From: Flammeovirga yaeyamensis
GTDB taxonomy: Bacteria > Bacteroidota > Bacteroidia > Cytophagales > Flammeovirgaceae
Reading direction: 5' to 3'
Assembly: GCF_018736045.1 (NCBI RefSeq)
Contig: NZ_CP076133.1
Span: forward strand, 1,302,001-1,366,000
Length of the DNA stretch: 64,000 nt
Below, in pieces: positions 53,878 through 63,822 of this stretch. Numbering within the stretch: the stretch's first letter is position 1; each line of letters starts with the position of its first letter. Both the position numbers and the translations under genes were made by a program. The notes beneath the pieces are model-generated. The model was given only the letters and a program-made list of their open reading frames with translations. It was not told the origin of the DNA and ran no database searches.

Positions 53878-54165
53878 TTAAACTTCTGCTAGCTCTCTTC
53901 TAGCAACGGTTACATGACAATCAACTTCAAAGATAGCATCGCTATCTTTATATTGATTTAGTGATTGAATTAACTGCTGTTTTTCAGCTTTTAATTCTTC
54001 AACTCTTCCTTCTAAATCTTCTCCTCCTGTATTACCTTTCAAGAAGCGCTCGAAGATTTTCTTGTTTAGAAATTGGATCTTATGATCCAAGATTGAAATC
54101 AAAAGTTCTTTAGACTCTTCTGCATTGTATGCATTGTCGATGAGTTGTAACTTTAGTTCTTTCAT
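53878..54165 (-). CDS. Small coiled-coil protein upstream of sbtA
   Basis: 95 residues, highly charged, with heptad-like helices (LISILDHKIQFLNKKIFERF; LEGRVEELKAEKQQLIQSLN). No signal peptide and no recognised family; it is not a PII-like SbtB. 100 bp ahead of sbtA on the same strand, so probably cotranscribed. A role in regulating the transporter is speculation. Confidence 0.6.
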   Translation of the reverse strand: MKELKLQLIDNAYNAEESKELLISILDHKIQFLNKKIFERFLKGNTGGEDLEGRVEELKAEKQQLIQSLNQYKDSDAIFEVDCHVTVARRELAEV

Positions 54166-54309
54166 AGTTAAAAGTGCCGGTTATAGTAAACCAAAAATTT
54201 TGAGTGAACGTTATGAGAAAACTGTTTTTCTTTTTCCTTGACACAAAGTAAATTATTTTTTTTCATTTATTTTTATTTATATATTTAATGCAAACTATAA
54301 ATAATTTTT

Positions 54310-55215
54310 ATGAACTTCACGCTACATCAACTACAGGTATTTTTAGAGGTGGTCAAACAAAAAAGTATCACTAAGGCTGCTGAGAACATGCACATGACAC
54401 AGCCCGCATTATCTATTCAACTTAAAAACTTTCAACAACAATTTGATTATCAACTTACCGAGGTGATTGGTAGGAAGTTATATATCACTGACTTTGGAAA
54501 CAACATTGCCGAAATTGCAGAAAGCATCGTATCTGAATCTGATAAACTGAAATATAAAACCAAAGAATATGGGGCTGAGATCGCCGGAAAATTAAAAGTT
54601 TCATGTGTTTCTACAGGTAAATATGTGATCCCATATTTCTTAAAAGATTTTATGCAAAATCATACTTCTGTTGAATTAGAACTAGATGTGACGAATAAAT
54701 CATTAGTAATTGAAAGCCTTAGAAACAATGAAATTGATTTTGCTTTAGTATCTGTTAGCCCTTCAGATTTGAACTTAGAGGAGGAACCCTTATTGCAAAA
54801 TAATCTATTTTTAGTGGGTAATACACCCGATTTACGAAAGGATAGGCCTTTCATTTTTAGAGAAAAAGGTTCTGCTACTAGGGCGGCTATGGACAATTAT
54901 CTTTCTACAAGAAAAGTCCAAAAGAAAATGGAGTTAAAGTCAAATGAAGCAGTAAAACAAGCATTAATCGCAGGTTTAGGCTATTCTATTATTCCATTAA
55001 TAGGTATTAGAAACGAATTGGCAAACAAAGAACTACATATAATTCCTAGAAAGGATTTACCTCTTTCTTCTACGTGGAGATTGGTGTGGTTAAAACAAAA
55101 ACAATTCTCTCCAACAGCACAAGCATTTTTGGATTATATCAAGGAGCATAAAAGAGAAATTGTAGCTCAACACTTTAATTGGATCGCAGATATTGTTCCT
55201 CTAAAAAAGAAATAA
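54310..55215 (+). CDS. LysR-family transcriptional regulator
   Basis: 301 residues. Winged HTH at the N-terminus (FTLHQLQVFLEVVKQKSITK, MTQPALSIQLKNFQ) and a LysR substrate domain (KLKVSCVSTGKYVIPYFLKD). Resembles the CbbR-type group. Divergent from the sbtA unit over a 144-bp AT-rich gap, so it probably controls bicarbonate uptake and itself. Confidence 0.9.
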   Translation: MNFTLHQLQVFLEVVKQKSITKAAENMHMTQPALSIQLKNFQQQFDYQLTEVIGRKLYITDFGNNIAEIAESIVSESDKLKYKTKEYGAEIAGKLKVSCVSTGKYVIPYFLKDFMQNHTSVELELDVTNKSLVIESLRNNEIDFALVSVSPSDLNLEEEPLLQNNLFLVGNTPDLRKDRPFIFREKGSATRAAMDNYLSTRKVQKKMELKSNEAVKQALIAGLGYSIIPLIGIRNELANKELHIIPRKDLPLSSTWRLVWLKQKQFSPTAQAFLDYIKEHKREIVAQHFNWIADIVPLKKK

Positions 55216-55430
55216 AGTTAAATTATCAGGTGTTTCAATTAAACAATATCAAGATTATATTGTATTATTATTCAGGTATTTATCAAAATATTACATCAAA
55301 ATTGATTTCAAAAAGTAAACCTTGGAATCAATTTTGCAACTTTCACCCATGTACTGCGTCATTACATTTAAAGCTTACGACATCAATAGTAATGACTTTT
55401 TAAATTTTCTTCTAATTAACGCTTACCAAA

Positions 55431-55802
55431 ATGAAACACTTAACATTCTATTTAGGGCTTATTCTTTTATTAGTATATACTTCTGTTACACAAGCCTCAA
55501 ATATTCCGGAAAATGAAAATCCAGAAAAAACTTCTGAAGTAGAAAACTTCGATTACCGTAACGGTATGCTTCAATGGGAAACATATGCAGGTGTCGATGT
55601 GAAATTTTTCTTAATTGAATCTTCAGAAAATTCTGAAAAATGGAAACTTGTAAACGAGGTAGATGCTTATGAAAAAATTAGATATAAGCACCGTTACACT
55701 TTTGATTTAAGAAGACCAAAGAAATTTTATCGTCTTTCTGTGATTAACACAAATGGAGACATAAAACAAATTGGAGTAATTGATACTTCAAAGAAAGAGT
55801 AA
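55431..55802 (+). CDS. Hypothetical exported protein
   Basis: 123 residues with a signal peptide (LGLILLLVYTSVTQAS). The mature part (WETYAGVDVKFFLIESSENS, then KFYRLSVINTNGDIKQIGVI) resembles a single fibronectin-like beta module of the kind seen before T9SS sorting domains, without a sorting domain. Function unknown. The 215 bp before it hold nothing I can name. Confidence 0.6.
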   Translation: MKHLTFYLGLILLLVYTSVTQASNIPENENPEKTSEVENFDYRNGMLQWETYAGVDVKFFLIESSENSEKWKLVNEVDAYEKIRYKHRYTFDLRRPKKFYRLSVINTNGDIKQIGVIDTSKKE

Positions 55803-55843
55803 ATTTACTCTAAATCCCCAACTCAACTTCAACTAAATGTACA

Positions 55844-56281
55844 ATGAAACGATCATTATTTTTTTTACTGTTACTCGTAACAAGTACTTCTTTTGCACAA
55901 ATTAATTTAAAAGGGTATGTTATTGGTAAACCTTTAAGTTCGGATCAACACGCTTCTACAAAGATCTCATTTGGAGGAGTTTATGGTAATCTAGTAACTT
56001 CGAGGACCAATTCCGGAGTCGTTTATGGACTAACATTTAACCCTGAAAAAGGAGGGACACCAAAGCTGATGACACAAGCTGAGGTACAAAAGTTTGTGTC
56101 TTCTTTAAACCATTACTTTCATGTGGATTTAAAAAGAGTATCCCAAGGAAAAGATGGTGTTTTTAAAGGATCAGAGAGTGGTTGTCAGTTTGTAGTGAAT
56201 TACACACACAAACAATTTAGAAATGGATTATATTATTACATCGAAATGTTGATACATAATCCAAAACTTGGAGCATTATAA
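55844..56281 (+). CDS. Hypothetical exported protein
   Basis: 145 residues, signal peptide (SLFFLLLLVTSTSFAQ). Mature region GKPLSSDQHASTKISFGGVY and NPKLGAL tail match no family I know. It starts 41 bp after the previous gene, so the two may be cotranscribed. A terminator follows at 56292. Confidence 0.58.
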   Translation: MKRSLFFLLLLVTSTSFAQINLKGYVIGKPLSSDQHASTKISFGGVYGNLVTSRTNSGVVYGLTFNPEKGGTPKLMTQAEVQKFVSSLNHYFHVDLKRVSQGKDGVFKGSESGCQFVVNYTHKQFRNGLYYYIEMLIHNPKLGAL

Positions 56282-56291
56282 AACTTGAAAT

Positions 56292-56335
56292 GGACTTTTG
56301 TAATTATTTAATCATAATAAGTAATACAAAAGTCC
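56292..56335 (+). terminator. Terminator after 55844-56281
   Basis: 11-bp stem GGACTTTTGTA/TACAAAAGTCC with an AT-rich inner part, followed by TTTATT on the plus strand. Confidence 0.65.
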
Positions 56336-56452
56336 TTTATTATTTCTAAATAGCATGATCAATGTAAACCTTTTTTGATGATCACCGTTATATTTCTTCA
56401 GACAAAGAACTTTTAACTTTTCAATCAATTAACTGACTAAATAAGAAAAATC

Positions 56453-56851
56453 ATGAAAACTATTTTCAAACAACTACTTGTAATCTTAAGCTTTGTAACA
56501 CTGAACACTATTCATGCACAAAGTAGACCTTCATGGCATTCGGATGATTTAGCCATTACCTTTACAAAGGTGACCGATAATTTATATTGGTCGAATTCCT
56601 TGATAAAAGGAAGTGTAAAATATCATTTAGAGGTAGATCTAAATAAATCAATACCTAGATATACGCTAGTTACCGAACCACATCATGATCAAGAAACGGT
56701 AAGTAAAGTAATACAATACCATTTAAGAAATAATGGCACCGTGAATAAGTACGATGTACAAGAAAAGCATGAAGTAGGTGAGAAGGAATACAAAATGTAT
56801 TTTCTAGTGAAGAAAAAAACTTTCGAAAAAGATAAAGCAGTGATGAAATAA
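56453..56851 (+). CDS. Hypothetical exported protein
   Basis: 132 residues, signal peptide (QLLVILSFVTLNTIHAQ). The mature part is basic and His-rich in one stretch (EPHHDQETVSKVIQYHLRNN). No family recognised. Single gene with its own terminator at 56879. Confidence 0.55.
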   Translation: MKTIFKQLLVILSFVTLNTIHAQSRPSWHSDDLAITFTKVTDNLYWSNSLIKGSVKYHLEVDLNKSIPRYTLVTEPHHDQETVSKVIQYHLRNNGTVNKYDVQEKHEVGEKEYKMYFLVKKKTFEKDKAVMK

Positions 56852-56878
56852 TCATTCTCAAAAATAAAAAAGTGGAAG

Positions 56879-56912
56879 AGCCCTAAATGTAGTTTGAATT
56901 ACATTTAGGGCT
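56879..56912 (+). terminator. Terminator after 56453-56851
   Basis: Perfect 13-bp stem AGCCCTAAATGTA/TACATTTAGGGCT with an 8-nt loop, followed by TTCTCT; 28 bp past the stop. Confidence 0.8.
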
Positions 56913-57118
56913 TTCTCTATTTAGTTCACTAGGAATTAAATTGAACTAGTGATGATTTAATTTAAAAATGGAATAATAACTTGTTTAGATAGCAGTTCAG
57001 ATTATTCCTAACGTTGTCAAATAACATTGTTGTAACTAGATGAAGTAATTAGATTTGAGCTCTATAAATAAGTACGATTCTAAATCTAAACCTCTTATCA
57101 ATTCAATCTAATTAAATA

Positions 57119-57367
57119 ATGAGAAACTTAATCCTATTAATCACCATCTTTTTAAGTAGTTGTACTGAAAAATGGAGTCTAACTGACAGTTCAGGAAACT
57201 TGGTAGATACTCATGAAAGAACATTGTCTTTTTCAGAACATCTTACTCTAATTTTTCCATACGTAATTTTAATTCTGATATTCATTGGAATTCCAGTAAC
57301 GATATTTTTTATCATTAAATACTTCATTCGATATAATCATAAGATGAACAGTAGATACAATAATTGA
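57119..57367 (+). CDS. Small lipoprotein with a membrane segment
   Basis: 82 residues: lipobox ITIFLSSC, about 30 polar residues, then a hydrophobic helix (IFPYVILILIFIGIPVTIFF) and a basic tail. No family recognised. Confidence 0.5.
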   Translation: MRNLILLITIFLSSCTEKWSLTDSSGNLVDTHERTLSFSEHLTLIFPYVILILIFIGIPVTIFFIIKYFIRYNHKMNSRYNN

Positions 57368-57403
57368 ATCAATCACTATTTGATTCATTTGAGATAATAC
57401 AAA

Positions 57404-57434
57404 AACACCTTGGCTATATGATAACCAAGGTGTT
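57404..57434 (-). terminator. Terminator candidate of the 57542-58177 gene
   Basis: Stem AACACCTTGG/CCAAGGTGTT; on the minus strand it is followed by TTTTTG. It lies about 110 bp beyond the stop of the minus-strand gene and between convergent units. Confidence 0.65.
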
Positions 57435-57541
57435 CCACGAATTTCTCATTACTAATTAATTACTACTACTATGTATCTCTTCAGGTTCACTAATACATGT
57501 GTAAAAAGTAATGGAAACCCCTAGTGACTGATGAAAAAAAA

Positions 57542-58177
57542 TTAAATATTTTCTAGAACAGACAAAGTTTCTTTCACAGACATTCTTACTTTATAGTTCG
57601 GATCATAGTGTCTTTTTAAGATTGTGCCATCCTGACTGATAATGTAAGTAGCTGGAATTGGGAGAGTTGCTCTTTTAATTGCATTGATCTTTGTAAGGTC
57701 ACGCTCATATTTTTTAAGCATTTCTTGGTAGCCCTCATTCACATCAAATGTGACTTTGTAGCCGTTCATTATTTCTAATTTTGAATCTTCAACGATATCA
57801 AAAGTGAAACCTTTCTTTTTGGCCAATTCTAAATTACCATCAGCAAGTTCTGGAGTAACGGCAATAAAAGTGGCACCTGTTGCTTCAATTAACGACAAAG
57901 AGTCTTGCACATTCTTAAGGTGTTTAGTGCAATACGGGCACCAACTACCTCTGTAGAAATTTAGAACTACAGGACCTTTTTTAAGTGCTTTCTTTAAATC
58001 AAATGTTTCACCGTTTTGGTCTTTTGCTTTAAAAGTATACGCTTGTTCGCCTTCTTTTAAACCTTCTTGAAGTGTGTTTACAGTAATACCGTACTTTTCT
58101 AGGATCTCTTTTTCTTGTGAAAAAACACTTGTTATAGAGAATAAAATGATCATTACGATCGATTGAAAGTTTTTCAT
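57542..58177 (-). CDS. Exported peroxiredoxin-like protein (AhpC/TSA)
   Basis: 211 residues with a signal peptide (IVMIILFSITSVFSQ). Thioredoxin fold: VVLNFYRGSWCPYCTKHLKN (C80/C83), TFIAVTPELADG, and PATYIISQDGTI with the cis-Pro. The CPYC motif and 'FYRG.WCPYC' are typical of the AhpC-TSA-like thiol peroxidase or disulfide oxidoreductase group. Periplasmic redox defence is likely. Confidence 0.85.
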   Translation of the reverse strand: MKNFQSIVMIILFSITSVFSQEKEILEKYGITVNTLQEGLKEGEQAYTFKAKDQNGETFDLKKALKKGPVVLNFYRGSWCPYCTKHLKNVQDSLSLIEATGATFIAVTPELADGNLELAKKKGFTFDIVEDSKLEIMNGYKVTFDVNEGYQEMLKKYERDLTKINAIKRATLPIPATYIISQDGTILKRHYDPNYKVRMSVKETLSVLENI

Positions 58178-58276
58178 GTTTGAGTATAAAAATTAGTTAT
58201 AATTGACTGATTGGTCAAATATAGAAATTTAATTTATATAATTAATAATTTTTACCTCAAAAAAAATTTTTTATAA

Positions 58277-58311
58277 AAAATGTGGCTTTACGATCTGTAA
58301 AGCCACATTTT
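58277..58311 (-). terminator. Terminator after the AraC/SRPBCC operon
   Basis: Perfect 15-bp stem AAAATGTGGCTTTAC/GTAAAGCCACATTTT with a 5-nt loop and T-rich flank on the minus strand. It lies 160 bp beyond the stop of the AraC gene. Confidence 0.8.
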
Positions 58312-58470
58312 AGAAATGCTTATTTTTCAAGTTGATTTATTAACAAATTCTTTCTAATATTTTTTCTAATTTTAAAGAATATCGATGAAATATATACCCG
58401 GGAAATAACCCATTTTTCTCGTACCGAAAAACCGTTAACTTTATGATTATTAGTAATATAGATCAAAAGG

Positions 58471-59316
58471 TTAGTGGTTTTTTTTTCTATAATCGGAAGG
58501 ACTACTATTAAATTGTGCATGAAAGCTTTTAGAGAAATAACTGATATCATTGAAGCCACAATCGTAAGCTATATTTGACACCCTTAAGTCGGTATTCATC
58601 AAAAGATCTTTTGCTTTTTCTAATCTTTTCTGATTGATATAACGTTTTGGAGAACAATCATAGATGCTTTGAAATTTCCTCTTAAATGTCGATAAACTCA
58701 TCCCTGCAATACTCGCATAATCCTGTACGCTAATGTCTTCGTATAGGTGAGTTTCAATCATATTTTTGAAATCTAAGTTTACAGGACTAAATAAATCACT
58801 GAACATATGACTCAGATTTTCTGAAAAATGAGAGTTGACTAAGAGTAATAACAATTCCTTTACTTTTAATTGAATCAATTCGTCTGTGACAATGGAAGGA
58901 TTTTCAAAATAAAAATTAAGGCTACTGATATAATTTTCAATCATCGAAGAAATCTTAAGCTTTTCAGCTGTACTATGTTTCTTCCCCTTATTCTCTGATA
59001 AAAATGAAGGGAGCTGATTTGCATATATAGATTGTAAAGTTTCTGGATAAAGATGAACAAGAATGGCCTCGTTTTGTGTTTCGTCTTTATTTTCCTTCCA
59101 GAAGTTCATATAAGCACCACATTTCATAAAGAGACTATCAGAAGATTGCACCGATAACTTTTCTTGAGGAACGTATAATTCAGCTTCTCCTTTTAGAATA
59201 TGTAAAAAACAAGCTTCATTTTCCATTTTGGTATTGGCCTTAAATGGAGGAGTAAATTTTACTTTCTCCATCACGGCTTTACCATGTAAATCGAAACTTT
59301 CTCTGTTGATAATCAT
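58471..59316 (-). CDS. AraC-family transcriptional regulator (cupin-type sensor)
   Basis: 281 residues, a different subgroup from the four at the left of the window. The N-terminal half is a cupin-like sensor (FLHILKGEAELYVPQEKLSV); the C-terminal AraC HTH pair is VQDYASIAGMSLSTFKRKF and VSNIAYDCGFNDISYFSKSF. It starts 2 bp after the SRPBCC gene, so the two are translationally coupled. Confidence 0.92.
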   Translation of the reverse strand: MIINRESFDLHGKAVMEKVKFTPPFKANTKMENEACFLHILKGEAELYVPQEKLSVQSSDSLFMKCGAYMNFWKENKDETQNEAILVHLYPETLQSIYANQLPSFLSENKGKKHSTAEKLKISSMIENYISSLNFYFENPSIVTDELIQLKVKELLLLLVNSHFSENLSHMFSDLFSPVNLDFKNMIETHLYEDISVQDYASIAGMSLSTFKRKFQSIYDCSPKRYINQKRLEKAKDLLMNTDLRVSNIAYDCGFNDISYFSKSFHAQFNSSPSDYRKKNH

Positions 59317-59318
59317 AT

Positions 59319-59831
59319 TTAGGCACTTTTTGCAATTTTAGCAGCTTTTCTAGGGTGTGGCATTCCCGTTTCTGCATAATATTTTAACTCTTCTAATACT
59401 TCTTCAAATGATTTGCCAAGACCGACTTTTAATATAGGAGAAAGAAGATTTCCAAACGTTATTATTTTTGCATCGGCATCCCAATGTAAAAGGGTCTTAT
59501 CATTATTAATGGACTCTAAGCGAACAGAAACATGATTTCTTTTTATGGGTAATACGGAAGACGTATTGATGGGTGTCACATCAAATTCGAAATGGAAATT
59601 ATCCTTATTGTAATAAGTAATGATTTCGTTGGCTTGTGGTCCGTCTTCTTTTTTATTCGATAAATCGCATACTCTACCGTGCACTGCAGCACCATCTTTT
59701 ATTTCTCCTTGTTTTTCAACTGATCTAGGCACAATTGACATCCACTCATAGGCATTATGGAATTCTTCTGCGACAATATTCCATACTGCAAGACGGTCTT
59801 TTTGAATAATAATTTCTTTTGAGATTTTCAT
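59319..59831 (-). CDS. SRPBCC-family protein
   Basis: 170 residues of the START/Bet v1-like fold with an N-terminal strand and helix (ISKEIIIQKDRLAVWNIVAE) and a long C-terminal helix (LGKSFEEVLEELKYYAETGM). Such proteins bind hydrophobic ligands. The coupled AraC regulator suggests the pair senses or handles a lipophilic compound. Confidence 0.8.
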   Translation of the reverse strand: MKISKEIIIQKDRLAVWNIVAEEFHNAYEWMSIVPRSVEKQGEIKDGAAVHGRVCDLSNKKEDGPQANEIITYYNKDNFHFEFDVTPINTSSVLPIKRNHVSVRLESINNDKTLLHWDADAKIITFGNLLSPILKVGLGKSFEEVLEELKYYAETGMPHPRKAAKIAKSA

Positions 59832-59970
59832 AATGATATTTGATTAAGAGTTTATGTTTTTGATCTATTACAAATATCATAGTTGAAGGAAGGATACTAT
59901 TGGTGAAAAAGCTCAATGAATAGGAATATTGGTTCAATGTTTATTTTGAACTTTTTTTACAAATAGTCTA

Positions 59971-61314
59971 TCAATGAGTCACTTTTATTTGATGTTTCAC
60001 CTTATTAGATGGTGTGCCCTTAGATTTATTTTTTATTCTTCGAATCAGTATGTAGATGAAATATACAATGATCAACCCATAAAAAAGAGGAGTAGTAAAG
60101 TAGGTAGTCGGGTATATCGCTCCTAAAGTAACACTACTCACTCCAATACTCACAAACCATAGTAGAGATGTGATCGTAAAACCCCAAATGATATTACTTG
60201 TAGTAAGTAAAGGATATCTTTTTATGCGTTTTTTTTCGGTCCTTTTGAAATAAATAAAGAAACCACTAATACATAAAAATCCACAAATTAACCCCATCAA
60301 GCAATAGACTACTTTTAAAACTATCCCACCAAAATCTCCAAAATGAAGCGCCTCTTGCATATAATATAAATGTCCACCGATACCACTTTCACGAATATCA
60401 AATTTCTTAAGCAGATGATAGTCGTCTTTATCTAATACAACAAAATTGGTGTGTCTTTCAAAAGGCATATTAGGAATGTCTCCAAATACGATCACAGAGT
60501 TACTTCCGTCTTTGGAAGGAGAAATCATATCTGGAATCATATCAGGGAAATTCTGTTTTGTTGCTTGTAGAACACTCAAATAGTCTATAGTTTTTGTCTG
60601 ATCAATAGTTTTATCAATAGGGAATTCTTGAGGTATAAATTTACCTGGACGATGACCCAACATAGGTTTCTCCAATTTAGGTTGAAAACCTAACCAAGTG
60701 CCTGTTATCGCAATGATCAATTGTATGACGATGGTAGCTAGTCCTATAAATTTGTGAAGGTCGGCATACTTTACTCTATTATTTTTACTCCTCACCTGAC
60801 CAAAACGCTGTTTTTTGGTGAAATCAAAATAGAGAAAAATACTAATGATTAATGATATGGTAAGCAGTATGCCAAAAAATCCCACCCATTGTCGACCATA
60901 AAGTCCTTCAAATAATCGAACATGAATGTTTCTAATAAAGAAACTGAATGAGCGATACATATTTCTTTCACCTATGATTGTATTTGTATAAGGGTTAAGA
61001 TAGACTTCCTGTGTGATTTTAGCTGGAGAGTTGGGATCGTCTAAAAATACAGTCACTTTCCATGTTCTATCTTCACTTTTAGGAACATTTATTCGATAAC
61101 CATTATTCTCCGGGTATTTATCAAGTACTTTATTAATTCCCTTATTAATGTTTTTGGGAAGTTCTTTGGGAGTTACAAAGAATAAATCGGGACGAAGCAT
61201 TTCATCGATTTCAAATTTGAAAACGGCCAATGCACCTGTAATACTGACGATGCCAATAAACAGTCCAGTATATAACCCGATCCAACTATGTAATGCCCAA
61301 AGCTTTTTTCTCAT
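59971..61314 (-). CDS. PepSY-associated TM protein (iron-uptake membrane reductase type)
   Basis: 447 residues. KLWALHSWIGLYTGLFIGIV opens the first of about five membrane segments; PepSY-like periplasmic regions lie between (VYLNPYTNTIIGERN); VKYADLHKFIGLATIVIQLI and LYYMQEALHFGDFGGIVLKV carry the His residues typical of this family, thought to bind haem. It starts 3 bp after the TonB receptor stop; together they probably reduce and release iron from a siderophore. Confidence 0.88.
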   Translation of the reverse strand: MRKKLWALHSWIGLYTGLFIGIVSITGALAVFKFEIDEMLRPDLFFVTPKELPKNINKGINKVLDKYPENNGYRINVPKSEDRTWKVTVFLDDPNSPAKITQEVYLNPYTNTIIGERNMYRSFSFFIRNIHVRLFEGLYGRQWVGFFGILLTISLIISIFLYFDFTKKQRFGQVRSKNNRVKYADLHKFIGLATIVIQLIIAITGTWLGFQPKLEKPMLGHRPGKFIPQEFPIDKTIDQTKTIDYLSVLQATKQNFPDMIPDMISPSKDGSNSVIVFGDIPNMPFERHTNFVVLDKDDYHLLKKFDIRESGIGGHLYYMQEALHFGDFGGIVLKVVYCLMGLICGFLCISGFFIYFKRTEKKRIKRYPLLTTSNIIWGFTITSLLWFVSIGVSSVTLGAIYPTTYFTTPLFYGLIIVYFIYILIRRIKNKSKGTPSNKVKHQIKVTH

Positions 61315-61317
61315 GAC

Positions 61318-63648
61318 CTAGAATTTTACAGTTAACCCTAAAGTGAAGTTTCTTGGCATTCCAGGGAATACTCTATCGTAATTGTAACCACCTACATAAT
61401 ACGTTTCGTTGGTTAAGTTTTTGATATTGGCAGAGACTCTAAATGCTCCAATGTTGTAATAAACTGCCATATCCCATAGCATATAATCAGGAAGCACTAA
61501 CTCTGGGTTATTCGTGAAACGGTCGCCGACATATTGTCCACCAAAACCAATTCCTAAACCTCTTAAAGTACCTCTTTGGAAATCATATTTTGTCCAGAAA
61601 CCTGCTTGATGCTTAGGTGCATTTTCTTTTTGTCTTCCTACTTCTTCTGGATTATCCGATGCGGTAATAGTAGCATTGTTAAATGCATAATTGGTTGAGA
61701 TAGATAGGGCAGGTGTAATCTGACCGTTCAATTCCAATTCGAAACCTTTCGATTGTTCTTCACCTCTCTGAATCAGTTTGTCTACATCGTTTGGATCTTG
61801 AACTAAGATATTGTTTACAGTGATCATATACACCGATGCAGTAGCAGATAGTTTACCATCGAAGAACTCTCCTTTAGCACCTGTTTCCCACATATTTGAT
61901 TTTCTTGGATCAAATGGTCCACCATTCTGAGATGCATTCATTTTGTAATCCTGAGGTTGGAATCCTTCAGTATATGTTCCGTATAAATTGATAGTGTTTG
62001 TCAGTTCATAAGTTAGACCAAATCGAGGCAGTAATGCATTTTGATCTTTCGATACTTTCTCACCATTTTCAATACGCACATCTTTATAATATTCTTGGCG
62101 CACCCCCATTAATAAATGCCATTTTTTGTAATCCAATTGTTCCTGAATATAGAAGCCCATCGTATGATTTTGAGTATACGATCCAGCACCCATTTGAATC
62201 GATCGGTTGGGATCATAATAATAGTCATTAGGATTACTATTTCCGTACTGAGGATTGTCTAAATCAAAATCAGGTACTCCATCTGCCTCACCTCTTGCTT
62301 GTCTTTCGTTTTTATCATAGGTTTTGCTTGAATAATCGAAGCCAACCATCACAGTATGTCCTACTTTACCAGTATTGAACTTGGATACAAAATAGTTTGT
62401 GATATTGTCCGCATTTTCATATTCATCACGCTCAACATAGCGCATTTCTAAAACACTTGGTGTAATGTATTTACCGTTTGTTCTATGTTCGGCCAATTCG
62501 CCTGTAGAACGGAACATCATATAAGAGGAGTTAAACGATAACCAATCCGTGATCTTTTGGTTCCAAGAGAAAGTAGTATACAAGTTATTTAGTTTCAAGT
62601 AGTCTCCAGGTTGTGACGTAGACAAAGTAATTGGTGTCTGATTTAAATCAGTACTGCCTTCATAATTGGGTTTACCTCTGTCTAGTTTTGTGTTGTTTTG
62701 CATATAGACCACATCCACATTAAAACGGGTATTTTCGTTTTGAATATAAGATACTGACGGAGCAATATAGAATGACTCTCCGCCCATATTATCTCTAAAA
62801 CCATCTGTAGTTTGGTATCCCGCATTCAATCGGTATAAGACTTTTTCATTTTTGGTTAACGGACCTGTTACATCGACATTGGCCTTGTAAGTATTAAAAC
62901 TTCCGGCAGAAACGGTAGCAGAACCTTGTTGAACAGTCAGTGGTTTTTTGGTCACAAAGTTTATGGTACCACCAGGGTTTGTATTGGCAAATAGGGCAGA
63001 AGCAGGACCTTTAATTACCTCCACTCTTTCATATAAACCAATAATAGGTTGTGTCCAGAAGTTAAATGCGGTTTTTAATCCGTTGACCAATTGTCCATCC
63101 TGATTTCTGTATCCACGTACCGTAAAATCGTTATAAATCGTATATTGGTTTACACCCGATACATTTCGAACCACATCACCTAAATAATAAGCTTGCTGAT
63201 CCAATATTAATTCTTTAGTGACGGTAGAAATCGATAAAGGAGCGTCTTTTATCATCGTTCCTGTCCTTGTCGCACTAAAAGTATAAGCATTATTGTACGA
63301 TTCGTTTTCTACACCAATAATTTCCACTTGTTGAAGCTCTCTAGTATTCTCTTCTAAAGTGAAATTCTGTTGTATATTTTGATCTTTTTGAATAGTAACG
63401 GTCAGTGTTTGTTTCTTATAGCCCACAAAATAGGCTACTAATTGATGTTCACCCTTAGGCACATTATTTATTCTATATTCTCCGTTTTCGTTGGTTGTAG
63501 CACTTAATTTCGAATTAAGAATACCCACACTTACGGATAGAAGTTTATTCCCATTTTGATCGACAACCTTACCTTGAATCGTTTGTTGTGCAAATAGTAA
63601 AGTGGGGAATAAGAAAGTTATTATAGTGAAATATCTCTTAGCAATCAT
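61318..63648 (-). CDS. TonB-dependent siderophore receptor
   Basis: 776 residues. Signal peptide (FPTLLFAQQ), a carboxypeptidase-regulatory-like domain (residues about 20-105), plug domain (TRTGTMIKDAPLSISTVTKE, VIKGPASALFANTNPGGTIN), then a 22-strand barrel ending in Phe (FTLGLTVKF). The plug signature is that of the siderophore (FhuE/FpvA-like) class. First gene of the operon with the PepSY protein. Confidence 0.92.
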   Translation of the reverse strand: MIAKRYFTIITFLFPTLLFAQQTIQGKVVDQNGNKLLSVSVGILNSKLSATTNENGEYRINNVPKGEHQLVAYFVGYKKQTLTVTIQKDQNIQQNFTLEENTRELQQVEIIGVENESYNNAYTFSATRTGTMIKDAPLSISTVTKELILDQQAYYLGDVVRNVSGVNQYTIYNDFTVRGYRNQDGQLVNGLKTAFNFWTQPIIGLYERVEVIKGPASALFANTNPGGTINFVTKKPLTVQQGSATVSAGSFNTYKANVDVTGPLTKNEKVLYRLNAGYQTTDGFRDNMGGESFYIAPSVSYIQNENTRFNVDVVYMQNNTKLDRGKPNYEGSTDLNQTPITLSTSQPGDYLKLNNLYTTFSWNQKITDWLSFNSSYMMFRSTGELAEHRTNGKYITPSVLEMRYVERDEYENADNITNYFVSKFNTGKVGHTVMVGFDYSSKTYDKNERQARGEADGVPDFDLDNPQYGNSNPNDYYYDPNRSIQMGAGSYTQNHTMGFYIQEQLDYKKWHLLMGVRQEYYKDVRIENGEKVSKDQNALLPRFGLTYELTNTINLYGTYTEGFQPQDYKMNASQNGGPFDPRKSNMWETGAKGEFFDGKLSATASVYMITVNNILVQDPNDVDKLIQRGEEQSKGFELELNGQITPALSISTNYAFNNATITASDNPEEVGRQKENAPKHQAGFWTKYDFQRGTLRGLGIGFGGQYVGDRFTNNPELVLPDYMLWDMAVYYNIGAFRVSANIKNLTNETYYVGGYNYDRVFPGMPRNFTLGLTVKF

Positions 63649-63769
63649 TTTTTGATAAATACAGGTTTACAATGATGTCGCAATGTATTTATTTTATTTA
63701 GACTGATTACAAATAAAGAATCTTAAAAATGCTAATAACACTAAATACTATTTACTAGAGATTAAAAAA

Positions 63770-63800
63770 AGGGCTTTTCAGAAGTTCTCTGAAAAGCCCT
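63770..63800 (-). terminator. Terminator of the T9SS-secreted protein gene
   Basis: Perfect 13-bp stem AGGGCTTTTCAGA/TCTGAAAAGCCCT with a 5-nt loop, 22 bp past the stop; on the minus strand it is followed by seven T. Confidence 0.9.
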
Positions 63801-63822
63801 TTAATATAGGATCAACTATTAA

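Noticed and set aside
54166-54309. LysR-type T-N11-A binding site in the divergent gap
   Set aside because: The gap is so AT-rich that several loose matches exist and none is symmetrical enough to choose.
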